Below are positions 8,362-17,206 of a stretch of DNA of 64,000 nt, piece by piece. Source of the DNA: Cobetia amphilecti (lineage in GTDB: Bacteria > Pseudomonadota > Gammaproteobacteria > Pseudomonadales > Halomonadaceae); assembly GCF_020217465.1 (NCBI RefSeq), contig NZ_CP084115.1, positions 2,852,001-2,916,000 of the forward strand. The letters are read 5' to 3'. Both the position numbers and the translations under genes were made by a program. The notes beneath the pieces are model-generated. The model saw only the letters and a list, made by a program, of their open reading frames with translations, had not been told where the DNA came from and did no database searches. Positions within the stretch are counted from its first letter, which is position 1; every line of letters begins with the position of its first letter.

Positions 8362-8476
8362 CCCCCTGATGATAAAAAATTTTCTCGCCATTCCGCCTTG
8401 CCATGATCAGGTAAAAAGAGCGGGCACGGCACGCAAGCAAGGCACGTCATCGCGGCCAGGCCTGAAAAGGACTCAC

Positions 8477-8506
8477 CTGGTCTGATCTGGTCTGCTCTGG
8501 CCTGCT
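8477..8506. repeat. Degenerate 10-bp tandem repeat (3 units)
   Basis: CTGGTCTGAT, CTGGTCTGCT and CTGGCCTGCT follow one another without gaps. It lies between the tRNA promoter and the end of the second aquaglyceroporin gene, in non-coding sequence. Confidence 0.75.
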
Positions 8507-8598
8507 CTGTCCGGCGCCGCCAGCCACTCCTGCCGAATGGCACAAGGTTGGCTGGCAGCGCACGGACACGACAATGACTGGCTGCAGCGCCTCGACGG

Positions 8599-9321
8599 CT
8601 AGAGGAAGACCCGACGCAGCGCAGCTGCCAACACGGCCCCCAGCAAGGGACCGGCGATCGGCACCCAGGCATACTGCCAGCCCGAACTGCCCTTGCCGGC
8701 AATCGGCAATACCCAATGCGCGATGCGCGGCGCCAGGTCACGCGCCGGATTCATCGCGTTGCCGGTCGGCCCACCCAGCGACAGGCCGATCGCCCAGACC
8801 AGCACACCGATCAGATACGGCAGCGCCTGATCGGTGATCAGCGCGCTGTCGACCATGCTGCCGATGGCGAAGATGAGCATCACCGTCGCGATCGCTTCAC
8901 TGATGACATTGGCCGTCTTGTTGGCCACTGCCGGATCAGTACAGAAGACCGCGCGTTTGCGCAGCGGGTCTCGGGTCACCTCCCAATGCGGGTAATAGGC
9001 CGCCCACACCAGTACCGCCCCCATGAAGCAGCCGAGCAGCTCCGCCAGCATCATCCTGGCGACCTTGAGCTCGTCGGTATGCACGCCCAGCAGGTATTTC
9101 GCGATCGTCACCGCCGGATTGAGATCGCCGTAGGGCGACCCTGTCGAGGTCGAGACCAGCACCCCGACCATCACGGCAAATCCCCAGCCGGCATTGATCA
9201 TCAACCAGCTGGAACCCGCTCCCTTGGTGCCCCTGAGCATCGCATTGGCGACCACGCCACCTCCCAGCAGAATCATGAAGGTGGTGCCCAGAAACTCGCC
9301 CGTCATGACGTCAGTCCACAT
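8599..9321 (-). CDS. MIP-family aquaglyceroporin, second glpF paralogue
   Basis: Channel of the major intrinsic protein family, probably for glycerol or related small solutes. The 240-residue protein has six predicted membrane helices and both pore motifs: DLNPAVT near residue 66 and NPARD near 190. It begins MWTDVMTGEFLG, the same 12 residues as the neighbouring glpF, so the two arose by tandem duplication. Here the second motif continues LAPR instead of the usual xGPR. The start at 9321 has GGAGG eight bases upstream. The gene is last in the glpK-glpF row but lies 218 bases away behind a perfect hairpin, so it may be expressed less or separately. Confidence 0.9.
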   Translation of the reverse strand: MWTDVMTGEFLGTTFMILLGGGVVANAMLRGTKGAGSSWLMINAGWGFAVMVGVLVSTSTGSPYGDLNPAVTIAKYLLGVHTDELKVARMMLAELLGCFMGAVLVWAAYYPHWEVTRDPLRKRAVFCTDPAVANKTANVISEAIATVMLIFAIGSMVDSALITDQALPYLIGVLVWAIGLSLGGPTGNAMNPARDLAPRIAHWVLPIAGKGSSGWQYAWVPIAGPLLGAVLAAALRRVFL

Positions 9322-9450
9322 CTTGATGACCTCCGCCACTTGCCCCCCTGTCAGTCGTCTACCGCCACCTCTCGCCCGCACGAACGCGCCCCATGACGAT
9401 GGAGTGGTGCTATCGCCGGGGGATGGCGAGAAAAGGCGGAGACCCGAAAT

Positions 9451-9482
9451 GACTTCGCCCCGTCGAGGGACGGGGCGAAGTC
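9451..9482 (-). terminator. 14-bp perfect hairpin between the two glpF genes
   Basis: GACTTCGCCCCGTC (9451-9464) pairs exactly with 9469-9482 around a 4-base loop. Only three T follow on the minus strand, so it may be a leaky terminator or an mRNA-stabilising stem between the paralogues. Confidence 0.65.
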
Positions 9483-9538
9483 AGGCTACAGTGCCACAGG
9501 TGCAGGGGGCTGCTCCAGCGGATTGCGGCAAGGATTTG

Positions 9539-10261
9539 TTACAGCAGCAGATGCCACATGGAGGCCGCGATCAAGGCACCCGCCAGGGGGCCGGCGATCG
9601 GTACCCAGGCATACCCCCAGCCGGAGGCGCCCTTGCCGTGGATCGGCAACAAGGAGTGCGCGATACGCGGGCCCAGATCACGTGCCGGATTGATGGCATA
9701 ACCTGTCGCGCCACCCAGCGAGAGGCCGATGGCCCATACCAGCATGCCGACCAGATACGGCAGCAGGCCAGCGCTGATGGTGCCGGAACCGACGATGGCG
9801 CCGATACCGAAGATCAGCACCACGGTACCGATCACTTCGCTGAGCATGTTGCCCAGGCGACACTCGACTGCCGGGTCGGTGCAGAACACCGCCCGCTTGA
9901 GGCCAGCATCGCTGGTGCGCTTCCAGTGCGGCAGATAGGCCAGCCACACCATCACGGCACCGGCGAAACAACCCAGCATCTGCGCGATGACATGCCGCGC
10001 CACATCCATGAGGGTGGCATGTACCCCGAGCAGATACTTGGCCAGCGTCACCGCCGGATTGAGGTCTGCCTGGGGCGAGCCGGTCGAGACGGCCACGAAT
10101 ACGCCGATCATCACGGCAAAGCCCCAGCCGGTGGTGATCACGATCCAGCCGGAACCATTGCCCTTGGTGTCAGACAACACCACATTGGCGACCACGCCAC
10201 CGCCGAACAGGATAAGGAACAGACAGCCGAGAAACTCGCCTGTCATGACATCGGTCCACAT
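9539..10261 (-). CDS. glpF: Glycerol uptake facilitator (aquaglyceroporin)
   Basis: Inner-membrane channel for facilitated glycerol diffusion. At 240 residues with six helices, it carries DLNPAVT near residue 66 and AINPARDLGPRI near 188, matching the GlpF branch of the MIP family. It starts two bases after the glpK stop (TGA GC ATG), so its translation is tied to the kinase that traps the imported glycerol as glycerol-3-phosphate. The paralogue downstream is the same length and has a nearly identical N-terminus. The promoter and operator are those of glpK. Confidence 0.95.
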   Translation of the reverse strand: MWTDVMTGEFLGCLFLILFGGGVVANVVLSDTKGNGSGWIVITTGWGFAVMIGVFVAVSTGSPQADLNPAVTLAKYLLGVHATLMDVARHVIAQMLGCFAGAVMVWLAYLPHWKRTSDAGLKRAVFCTDPAVECRLGNMLSEVIGTVVLIFGIGAIVGSGTISAGLLPYLVGMLVWAIGLSLGGATGYAINPARDLGPRIAHSLLPIHGKGASGWGYAWVPIAGPLAGALIAASMWHLLL

Positions 10262-10263
10262 GC

Positions 10264-11796
10264 TCAGTGGCCTCCGTCGCTTTTCACTCTTTCCACCGCT
10301 TCCAGCCAGCCGGCGTAGAGGCGCTCACGCTGCTCTTCCGCCATTTCCGGCGCGAAGGTACGCTCGCAATGCCACAGCTCGCTGATCTCATCCAGGCTTT
10401 CATACCAGCCGATATGCAGGCCAGCCAGATACGCGACGCCCAGCGCCGTGGTTTCCAGCACGCGCGGACGATCCACCTTCACGCCCAGCATGTCAGACAG
10501 GAACTGCATCACCCAGTTGTTGCTGACCATGCCGCCATCCACGCGCAGATTCGCGCAGTTGATGGCCACGTCATCCAGCATGCACTCCTGCAGGTCACGC
10601 GTCTGATAGCACACCGACTGCAGGCCGGCCGCCACGATATCGGTGATGCCGGTGCCACGGGTCAGCCCCAGAATCGCGCCACGCGCCTGCGGGTCCCAGT
10701 GCGGTGCTCCCAGGCCGGTGAAGGCCGGCACCATGTAGACGCCGTGGTCGGCCTTGGCCGCACGCGCCAGCGGTTCGGTCTCGGAGGCATCAGAAAACAG
10801 CTTCAGGCCATCACGCAGCCACTGCACGGTTGCGCCCGCCACGAAGATGCTACCTTCCATGGCATAGGTCGGCTTGCCATTGAGGCGATAGCCCACCGTG
10901 GTAAGCAGACGATTGCGGGACAGCTCCATCTTCTCGCCGGTGTTCATGATCATGAAGCAGCCAGTGCCATAGGTGCTCTTGCTCATGCCGGGCGTGAAGC
11001 AGGCCTGACCGACCAGCGCCGCCTGCTGATCGCCGGCCACACCGCGAATCGGCATCGCCGCACCGAACAGCTGCGGGTCGGTGGTGCCGAAATCATCACT
11101 GGAATCCAGCACTTCCGGCAGCAGGCTTTCCGGGATACCGAACAGCTCCAGCAACTCGCTGTCCCAGCACTGATCGACGATGTTGAACAGGCAAGTACGC
11201 GAGGCGTTGGTGGCATCGGTGACGTGACGCTTGCCAGCGGTCAGCTTCCAGATCAGATAGCTGTCGACGGTACCGAAGGCCAGCTCGCCCTTCTCGGCAC
11301 GTGCGCGAACGCCTTCGACGTTCTCGAGAATCCAGCGCAGCTTGGTCGCGGAGAAATACGGGTCGATCAGCAGACCGGTCTTCTGCTGGATCATGTCACC
11401 ATGACCGGCATCGGAAAGCTCACGACAGTACTCGTGGGTGCGGCGGTCCTGCCAGACGATGGCGTTGTAGACCGGCACGCCGGTCTCGCGGTCCCAGACG
11501 ATGGTGGTCTCACGCTGGTTGGTGATCCCGATGGCGGCCACCTGCTCGGCGCCGACATTGGTGTTGATCAGCGACTGACGCACGGTGCGCTTCACCGACC
11601 CCCAGATATCATCGACGTTGTGCTCGACCCACCCGCTGTCCGGGAAATGCTGCGGGAATTCTTCCTGGGCCAGACCTGTCACCGTCCCTTCACGATCGAA
11701 CAGGATGGCGCGGGAGCTGGTGGTACCTTGGTCGATCGCGAGAATGCGCGTGGGTCCATCGACGCGAGAGTCTTTCTCTGGCTTGGGGCTAGACAT
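10264..11796 (-). CDS. glpK: Glycerol kinase
   Basis: Phosphorylates glycerol to sn-glycerol-3-phosphate with ATP, in the cytosol. The 510-residue FGGY-family kinase opens its first domain with [17 protein letters not shown] near residue 18. It contains the substrate-loop [14 protein letters not shown] near 95-108, [12 protein letters not shown] near 175 and the FGGY-type signature region [13 protein letters not shown] near 445. The N-terminus has about 15 extra residues relative to E. coli. AAGGA precedes the ATG at 11796. It is the first gene of the minus-strand glpK-glpF unit and is divergent from glpR. A GlpR-like operator lies 185 bases upstream. Confidence 0.97.
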   Translation of the reverse strand: MSSPKPEKDSRVDGPTRILAIDQGTTSSRAILFDREGTVTGLAQEEFPQHFPDSGWVEHNVDDIWGSVKRTVRQSLINTNVGAEQVAAIGITNQRETTIVWDRETGVPVYNAIVWQDRRTHEYCRELSDAGHGDMIQQKTGLLIDPYFSATKLRWILENVEGVRARAEKGELAFGTVDSYLIWKLTAGKRHVTDATNASRTCLFNIVDQCWDSELLELFGIPESLLPEVLDSSDDFGTTDPQLFGAAMPIRGVAGDQQAALVGQACFTPGMSKSTYGTGCFMIMNTGEKMELSRNRLLTTVGYRLNGKPTYAMEGSIFVAGATVQWLRDGLKLFSDASETEPLARAAKADHGVYMVPAFTGLGAPHWDPQARGAILGLTRGTGITDIVAAGLQSVCYQTRDLQECMLDDVAINCANLRVDGGMVSNNWVMQFLSDMLGVKVDRPRVLETTALGVAYLAGLHIGWYESLDEISELWHCERTFAPEMAEEQRERLYAGWLEAVERVKSDGGH

Positions 11797-12266
11797 TATG
11801 ACTGTCCTTGGCTTCGAGGCTGCTTCTGAGAGTACACGTCAGCGGAGACTGCGGTACTTCACTATATTGGCTCGGGTATCATGTGAGGGCGACAGGAGAA
11901 AGCGGGTTGGCTTTGTCCTCTTCGCGCTTGGCAGGCGCAGCGAGAACACTTCCTCTTGAACCATCACAACCGAACACGAAATGTTCGTCTTCGAATATCG
12001 CTGCAAACGTTAGCGCCAAATGCGCGCTATCACAAACGTATTACCAATCAATATCATTGTACCTTGGTCTCATGCCCAATGCGCCGACATGGCCTGTTGC
12101 AGCTTCGCAACACCTTGACGCCATTCGTCAAATTGCACTGACGCCCCCCTGTTGGATTAGGATGTACCCACACTGGACGACCCCACTCCCCAACGGCAAC
12201 CGTGATGCGCGCTTCCTGACATGAAGTGAACTCACGTTTCGCAGCCGCTGACAACAAGAGAGCAGG
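11797..12266. other. Divergent control region between glpK and glpR
   Basis: 470 non-coding bases separate the two divergent genes. The only clear element is the GlpR-like palindrome at 11981-11998. A TATAGT-like -10 on the minus strand near 11862-11867 could serve glpK, but I cannot match a -35 to it. Translations of this stretch resemble nothing I know. Confidence 0.5.
11981..11998. promoter_or_regulatory. GlpR operator in front of glpK
   Basis: ATGTTCG-TCTT-CGAATAT is an inverted repeat that fits the known GlpR operator pattern (ATGTTCG with CGAACAT). It lies between glpK and glpR. The half-site ATGTTC recurs in the glpD promoter region of this window. Confidence 0.7.
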
Positions 12267-13058
12267 ATGATGCAGCCAAAGCGCCATCGCGCCATTGTCG
12301 AACTGATCACGCGTCAGGGATATGCCTCCATCGAGCAGCTGGCCAGTCACTTCGAGGTCACGCCACAGACTATTCGTCGCGACCTCAATCAGCTATCCGA
12401 GGCCGGCGCGCTCAAACGCGTGCACGGGGGCGCGGGGCTTGAGTCCAGTACCGTCAGCACCGCCTACAGCACCCGCAAGACATTGAACCTGGGCGCCAAG
12501 CGGCGCATGGCGGCGGCCTTGGCCAGGCAGATTCCCGACCACGCCTCGCTGTTCATCAACATCGGTACCAGCAACGAGATGGTGGCCGAGGCGCTATGTG
12601 ATCACCACGGGCTTGAGGTCATCACCAACAACCTGAACGTGGCGGCCATCCTCCAGCACAAGGAGGATTTCAATGTCATCGTGGCCGGCGGCATGGTGCG
12701 CTCCCGCGATGGCGGCATCATCGGCGAGGCCACCATCGACTTCATCAACCAGTTCAAGGTCGACTTCGGCATCATCGGCATCAGCGGTATCGATGAAGAT
12801 GGCTCGCTGCTGGAATTCGACTATCAGGAAGTGCGAGTCGCCCAGGCGATCATCCACAACTCACGCCAGGTCTTCCTGATCGCGGATCACTCCAAGTTCC
12901 AGCGCAATGCGGTCGTGCGTCAGGGCAACCTGAGCCAGCTGGATGCGCTCTTCACCGATATCCAGCCCCCGGAAAGCATCCTGACCCTGATGCGTCAGCA
13001 CGAGGTCGCGCTGCATGTCGCCGGTGACGAGTCGTCGGGCGAGACTGGCGACGCTTGA
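12267..13058 (+). CDS. glpR: DeoR-family repressor of the glycerol regulon
   Basis: Transcriptional repressor, inactivated by glycerol-3-phosphate. The 263-residue protein has a DeoR helix-turn-helix near residues 6-58 ([20 protein letters not shown], then [14 protein letters not shown]). A sugar-phosphate-binding DeoRC domain follows, with [15 protein letters not shown] near 92 and [15 protein letters not shown] near 137. The location between glpK and glpD, with GlpR-like sites on both sides, makes the assignment secure. Two ATG codons are adjacent at 12267 and 12270; either may be used. The last 15 residues, after the conserved core, are acidic and probably disordered. Confidence 0.93.
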   Translation: MMQPKRHRAIVELITRQGYASIEQLASHFEVTPQTIRRDLNQLSEAGALKRVHGGAGLESSTVSTAYSTRKTLNLGAKRRMAAALARQIPDHASLFINIGTSNEMVAEALCDHHGLEVITNNLNVAAILQHKEDFNVIVAGGMVRSRDGGIIGEATIDFINQFKVDFGIIGISGIDEDGSLLEFDYQEVRVAQAIIHNSRQVFLIADHSKFQRNAVVRQGNLSQLDALFTDIQPPESILTLMRQHEVALHVAGDESSGETGDA

Positions 13059-13480
13059 GCACCAGGCCGCGCCATCCAGCCGACGAGTCGTCTCGCAACC
13101 GACTCATCTCATAATCAGGTCATCGCGCAACCAAGGGGCCAGGCAACACGCCGACGTGCGGCCTGGCCCGGCTCTCGCCCCCTTATTCCTCGGCTCCTTT
13201 CCTCCTTTCCTCCTCGCCCCCTTTCCTCCGATGAACCTCGCATATCACGAAAGCTACCCAGCTGCTGACTGTGCTCTGCCCAGCGGCACCGCTTCGTCTC
13301 CGTATATCGTGTCATGACGCTTGATCAGTCTCTGCGGGCACCATCTGCGCCGCACGCGCGGCAACATGACAGCCAGGCGCTTCATGAAAATGTCACGCCA
13401 TGATCAGAGACTGAGAAAAAACACAGGCAAGACAACAGGTTGAATATCAGGCAATCCTCAGTTGCCAGAGACTCGCCCAA
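13059..13480. other. Intergenic region between glpR and the glpD operators
   Basis: No gene seen. A 9-bp stem with a nested 4-bp stem (13136-13169) can form just after glpR but lacks a T run. A pyrimidine-rich stretch with repeated CTCCTTTC (13194-13229) follows; it has only single purine interruptions and could adopt unusual duplex structure. Confidence 0.5.
13136..13169 (+). terminator. Hairpin after glpR, possible terminator
   Basis: GGGCCAGGC (13136-13144) pairs with GCCTGGCCC (13161-13169), and CACG pairs with CGTG inside. The stem is strong but has no T tract behind it, so termination is uncertain. Confidence 0.45.
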
Positions 13481-13560
13481 ATGATCACTTTCGAAAGCCA
13501 TCAGCGCAGAAGAATCCCCTTGATGTTCGACTTTTGCTAAGCTATGTTCACTTTCGAAAA
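13481..13560 (+). promoter_or_regulatory. Three GlpR-like operators upstream of glpD, in 21-bp register
   Basis: Three sites begin at 13481 (ATGATCACTTTCGAAAG), 13523 (ATGTTCGACTTTTGCTA) and 13544 (ATGTTCACTTTCGAAAA). Start-to-start distances are 42 and 21 bases, that is four and two helical turns, so all three face the same side of the DNA. TTGATG at 13520 and TATGTT at 13543, 17 apart, could be the promoter, covered by the sites. Confidence 0.65.
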
Positions 13561-13635
13561 CCTATTATCGCGCACCTTGCCGGTGCAGACTCATTCGCCC
13601 CACCCGGTAGCGCCGGGCACGAGCAGGAGCAGCCC

Positions 13636-15138
13636 ATGTCCCGCGACAACGATGCACTTCTTGACCTCTTCATCATCGGCGGCGGCATCAATGGTGCCGG
13701 TATCGCCAACGATGCCAGCGGCCGTGGCCTGAGCGTGGCCCTGTGCGAGCAGAACGACCTCGCCAGCGCGACCTCCTCCGCCAGCAGCAAGCTGATCCAC
13801 GGCGGCCTGCGCTATCTGGAGCACTACGAATTCCGGCTGGTGCGCGAAGCCCTGCAGGAGCGCGAGGTACTGCTCAAGAAGGCGCCGCATATCATCTGGC
13901 CGCTGCGCTTCATCCTGCCGCACCAGCCGCATCTGCGTCCGGCGTGGATGATTCGCGCGGGCCTGTTCCTGTATGACCACATCGGCAAGCGCGAGACCCT
14001 GCCAGCCTCCAAGGGCCTCAAGTTCGGCGAGCAGAGCCCGCTGGTCAGCGAGATCAACCAGGGCTTCGAATACTCGGATTGCTGGGTCGATGATGCCCGC
14101 CTGGTCATCACCAATGCGCTGCAGGCGCGCGAGCAAGGCGCCGAGATCATGACGGGCACCCGCTGTGTCGGCGCCCGTGATGTCGAGGGCCACTGGGAGC
14201 TGACGCTTGAAGATGTCAGCAGCGGCGAGACCTTCATCCGCCGCGCACGCACCCTGGTGAATGCGGCAGGCCCGTGGGTGGAGTCCTTCATCAAGGGCGC
14301 CACCGAGCGCACGCCGCGCTACGGCATCCGCATGATCCAGGGCAGCCACCTGATCGTGCCGCGCATCAACACCGATGACCGCGCCTTCATCCTGCAGAAC
14401 AAGGACAAGCGCATCGTCTTCGTGCTGCCCTATCAGGAAGACTTCAGCCTGATCGGCACCACCGACGTGCGCTACAAGGGCGACCCCTCCGAGGTGGCCT
14501 GCTCCAGCGATGAGACCGACTACATGCTCGAGGTGGTCAACCATCACTTCAAGCGCAAGCTGAGCCGCGAAGACGTGGTCTCGACCTTCTCCGGCGTGCG
14601 CCCGCTGTGCGACGATGAGTCGGCAGACCCGTCCGCGATGACGCGTGATTACACCCTGCATCTGGATGACAGCGGCGCACCGATGCTGTCCATCTTCGGC
14701 GGCAAGATCACCACCTATCGCAAGCTGGCCGAATCCGCACTCGAAGACCTCAAGCCGCTGCTGCCGAGCATGGGCGAGCCGTGGACCCACGAGAAGGCCC
14801 TGCCCGGTGGCGATATCGAGAGCCGCGCAGCCTTCACCCGCCAGCTGCAGCGCGACTACCCGTTCCTCGGCGAAGCACGCGCCCGACGCTTCGCCTCAAG
14901 CTACGGCAGCCTGTGCCTGCACTTCCTCGACGGCAAGAAGAGCGAGGCGGAGCTGGGCGAGGACTTCGGCGCCGGCCTGAGCGCCGCCGAGATCGACTAC
15001 CTGGTCGAGCACGAATGGGCGCGTGAGGTGCAGGATGTCGTCTGGCGCCGCACCAAGCTGACGCTGCGCCTGAGCGATGAGCAGAAGACGCGCATCGGCG
15101 ACTATCTCAAGGAACGCCTGCTGGCACGCGCCGCCTGA
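13636..15138 (+). CDS. glpD: Aerobic glycerol-3-phosphate dehydrogenase
   Basis: Membrane-associated FAD enzyme oxidising glycerol-3-phosphate to dihydroxyacetone phosphate and passing electrons to quinone. The 500 residues begin with the dinucleotide-binding fold DLFIIGGGINGAGIANDASG near 10-29, followed by SSKLIHGGLRYLEHYEF near 55-70, typical of GlpD. RMIQGSHLIVP near 235 and FGGKITTYRKLAE near 355 are further signatures. The start is set by AGGAG six bases before the ATG. The frame runs open to 13462, but that stretch holds the operators. A strong terminator follows. Confidence 0.97.
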   Translation: MSRDNDALLDLFIIGGGINGAGIANDASGRGLSVALCEQNDLASATSSASSKLIHGGLRYLEHYEFRLVREALQEREVLLKKAPHIIWPLRFILPHQPHLRPAWMIRAGLFLYDHIGKRETLPASKGLKFGEQSPLVSEINQGFEYSDCWVDDARLVITNALQAREQGAEIMTGTRCVGARDVEGHWELTLEDVSSGETFIRRARTLVNAAGPWVESFIKGATERTPRYGIRMIQGSHLIVPRINTDDRAFILQNKDKRIVFVLPYQEDFSLIGTTDVRYKGDPSEVACSSDETDYMLEVVNHHFKRKLSREDVVSTFSGVRPLCDDESADPSAMTRDYTLHLDDSGAPMLSIFGGKITTYRKLAESALEDLKPLLPSMGEPWTHEKALPGGDIESRAAFTRQLQRDYPFLGEARARRFASSYGSLCLHFLDGKKSEAELGEDFGAGLSAAEIDYLVEHEWAREVQDVVWRRTKLTLRLSDEQKTRIGDYLKERLLARAA

Positions 15139-15166
15139 TGAAAACCGGCTGAGCCAGCAGCAAAAG

Positions 15167-15201
15167 AAAGCCCGCCCCTCCTTGCCGGAGGGGCGGGCTT
15201 T
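15167..15201. terminator. Bidirectional terminator between glpD and fumC
   Basis: A 15-bp perfect stem (15167-15181 with 15187-15201), rich in G/C with AAAG and CTTT ends, sits between the two convergent genes and can stop both transcripts. Confidence 0.92.
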
Positions 15202-15243
15202 TCGTTCAGGGACAGGCGGAATTTTAGGTCATGTATTGACGAC

Positions 15244-16635
15244 TTACTGGATACCGCCCGCCGTCAGCTTGGCCGGATCGAGCAGACGCTCCAGCTCCTC
15301 GCGTGACAGCTCAGTCTCTTCCTCGGCCACATCCAGAATCGGACGCCCGGCCTGATAGGCCACCTTGGCCACTCGCGCCGCCTCGTTGTAACCGATCACC
15401 GGATTGAGCGCCGTGACCAGAATCGGATTCTTGGCCAGCGGTGCCTCGATGTTGTCCTGACGCACGTTGAAGGTGGCAATGGCCTTGTCCGCCAGCAGGC
15501 GGCTGACATTGGCACTCAGCGTGATCGAGGACAGCAGGTTGTTGGCGATCAGCGGCAGCATGACATTGAGCTGGAAGTTGCCGCTCTGCCCGGCGATGCC
15601 GATGGTGGCGTCATTGCCCATCACCTGCGCCGCCACCTGGGCGGCCGCCTCGGGAATCACCGGATTGACCTTGCCCGGCATGATGGAGCTACCCGGCTGC
15701 AGGGCCTCAAGCTCGATCTCGCCCAGCCCTGCCAGCGGGCCGGAATTCATCCAGCGCAGGTCGTTGCTGATCTTCATCATCGCCACGGCGTAGGTACGCA
15801 GATGGCCGGAGAGCTCGACTGCCGTGTCCTGGGAGGACAGCGCCGCGAAGAAGCTCTCGGCGGGACGGAAGGCATGACCGGTCTGGTGCGAGAGGCGGTC
15901 GGCGATGCGCTCGGCGAATTCCGGATGCGCGTTTATGCCACTGCCGACGGCGGTGCCGCCCTGGGCGAGGCGCTCGAGGCGCGGCAGCACCTGCTCGATA
16001 CGCTCGATGGCCTGCCCGACCTGCGCCTGCCAAGCGCCCAGCTCCTGACTCATGCGAATCGGCATCGCATCCATCAGGTGAGTGCGGCCGGTCTTGACGA
16101 CATCGTCCACCTCAGAGGCCTTGCGAGCGATCACCTCATGCAGATGGCGCAGCGCCGGCAACAGGGTGTCCGAGACAGCGATGACAGCGGACAGATGGAT
16201 CGCCGTCGGGATGACATCATTGCTCGACTGGCCCATGTTGACGTGGTCATTGGCGCCGACGGTCACGTCCTTGTCGCCCAGATGCTGATTGGCAAGCTGC
16301 GTCAGCACCTCGTTGACATTCATGTTGGTCGAGGTGCCGGAACCGGTCTGGAAGACATCGACCGGGAATTGATCGGCATGTTCGCCGTCGATGATCTGAC
16401 GCGCCGCCTTGATGATCGCCTCGGCACGCACGTCATCCAGCAGCTCCAGGTCACGGTTGACCTCGGCCGCGGCCAGCTTGATACGCGCCACGGCGCGAAT
16501 GAAGGCAGCAGGTAACGGCTGGCCGCTGACGGGGAAGTTGTCGACCGCTCGCTGAGTCTGGGCGCCATAGAGTGCGCTGGCCGGCACTTCGAGTTCACCC
16601 ATGCTGTCGCGTTCACGGCGGGTCTGGCTGCTCAT
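15244..16635 (-). CDS. fumC: Fumarate hydratase, class II
   Basis: Iron-independent fumarase interconverting fumarate and malate in the TCA cycle. The 463-residue protein carries QTGSGTSTNMNVNEV near residue 100, GRTHLMDAMPI near 188 and the family signature GSSIMPGKVNP near 318-328. The start MSSQTRRERDSMG is preceded by CAGGGAGA; 12 further upstream codons are possible but unsupported. Class II enzymes lack the oxidation-sensitive iron-sulfur cluster and are commonly induced when iron is short. The Fur-like site about 150 bases upstream fits that. Confidence 0.96.
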   Translation of the reverse strand: MSSQTRRERDSMGELEVPASALYGAQTQRAVDNFPVSGQPLPAAFIRAVARIKLAAAEVNRDLELLDDVRAEAIIKAARQIIDGEHADQFPVDVFQTGSGTSTNMNVNEVLTQLANQHLGDKDVTVGANDHVNMGQSSNDVIPTAIHLSAVIAVSDTLLPALRHLHEVIARKASEVDDVVKTGRTHLMDAMPIRMSQELGAWQAQVGQAIERIEQVLPRLERLAQGGTAVGSGINAHPEFAERIADRLSHQTGHAFRPAESFFAALSSQDTAVELSGHLRTYAVAMMKISNDLRWMNSGPLAGLGEIELEALQPGSSIMPGKVNPVIPEAAAQVAAQVMGNDATIGIAGQSGNFQLNVMLPLIANNLLSSITLSANVSRLLADKAIATFNVRQDNIEAPLAKNPILVTALNPVIGYNEAARVAKVAYQAGRPILDVAEEETELSREELERLLDPAKLTAGGIQ

Positions 16636-17206
16636 GCTTGTCTCCCTGTGCTGTTGCATATGACGTCGCACCTGGCTGGCGTCACTGATGGGCGGCTGGC
16701 AATAACGTGATCGATGACCTGATCGCCAGCTTCGATCCCCTGATGATCACTTGGGGACGCACAGGATACCAATCAAGCCGCTTGATGAGAGTGATTATCA
16801 ATAATGATCGCCATTTTTCGATCTTTCCCTTTGATCGCGCGCTCTCTGTACGCATCTCTCGTTGCCTGTTTCTCTTACCTCCCCTCTCTTGCTCGATCTC
16901 TCTTGAGCGGGCTCTCATGACCGCCCTCCGGTCTCTGCCCTGAGCGCCATCAGTAGCATTCGCAGAGCAAGGGCGCAGCGTCACAGTGCGCCGCAAGGGC
17001 CTGAAAGCCTCTGGGACGACCTTGAGGGGTCGGTTACACTGTGCAGCGCTTCCACCATGGTCATGGCCCCCTTGGCCACGCCTCTTGAATCCTGTCGACG
17101 GAATGACCGCGAACCTGATGTCCACCTCTTCGCTGCTGAAACCCGCCGTGTGTGCGGTGCGCACCATCCCTCACTTCCTCGTGCCTGCCGGAGGGGAGAT
17201 CGCATC
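16636..17206. other. Divergent region between fumC and the FUSC gene
   Basis: 571 bases without a gene I can support. The fumC side carries the Fur-like box. A pyrimidine-rich stretch (about 16820-16945) follows. The right part, towards the FUSC gene, is open in one frame but has no codon pattern or start to favour it. Confidence 0.45.
16787..16805 (-). promoter_or_regulatory. Fur-box-like site upstream of fumC
   Basis: On the minus strand the 19 bases ATTATTGATAATCACTCTC agree with the Fur consensus GATAATGATAATCATTATC at 14 of 19 positions. Fur repression of fumC, with induction under iron limitation, is known in other gammaproteobacteria. Binding here is inferred. Confidence 0.5.

Noticed and set aside
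10267-11829. 520-codon plus-strand frame opposite glpK
   Set aside because: Glycerol kinase on the other strand is certain, and the frame shows the typical composition of a high-GC shadow.
13194-13229. Polypyrimidine tract as an H-DNA element
   Set aside because: Mirror symmetry is imperfect and single purines interrupt it; composition alone is not enough.
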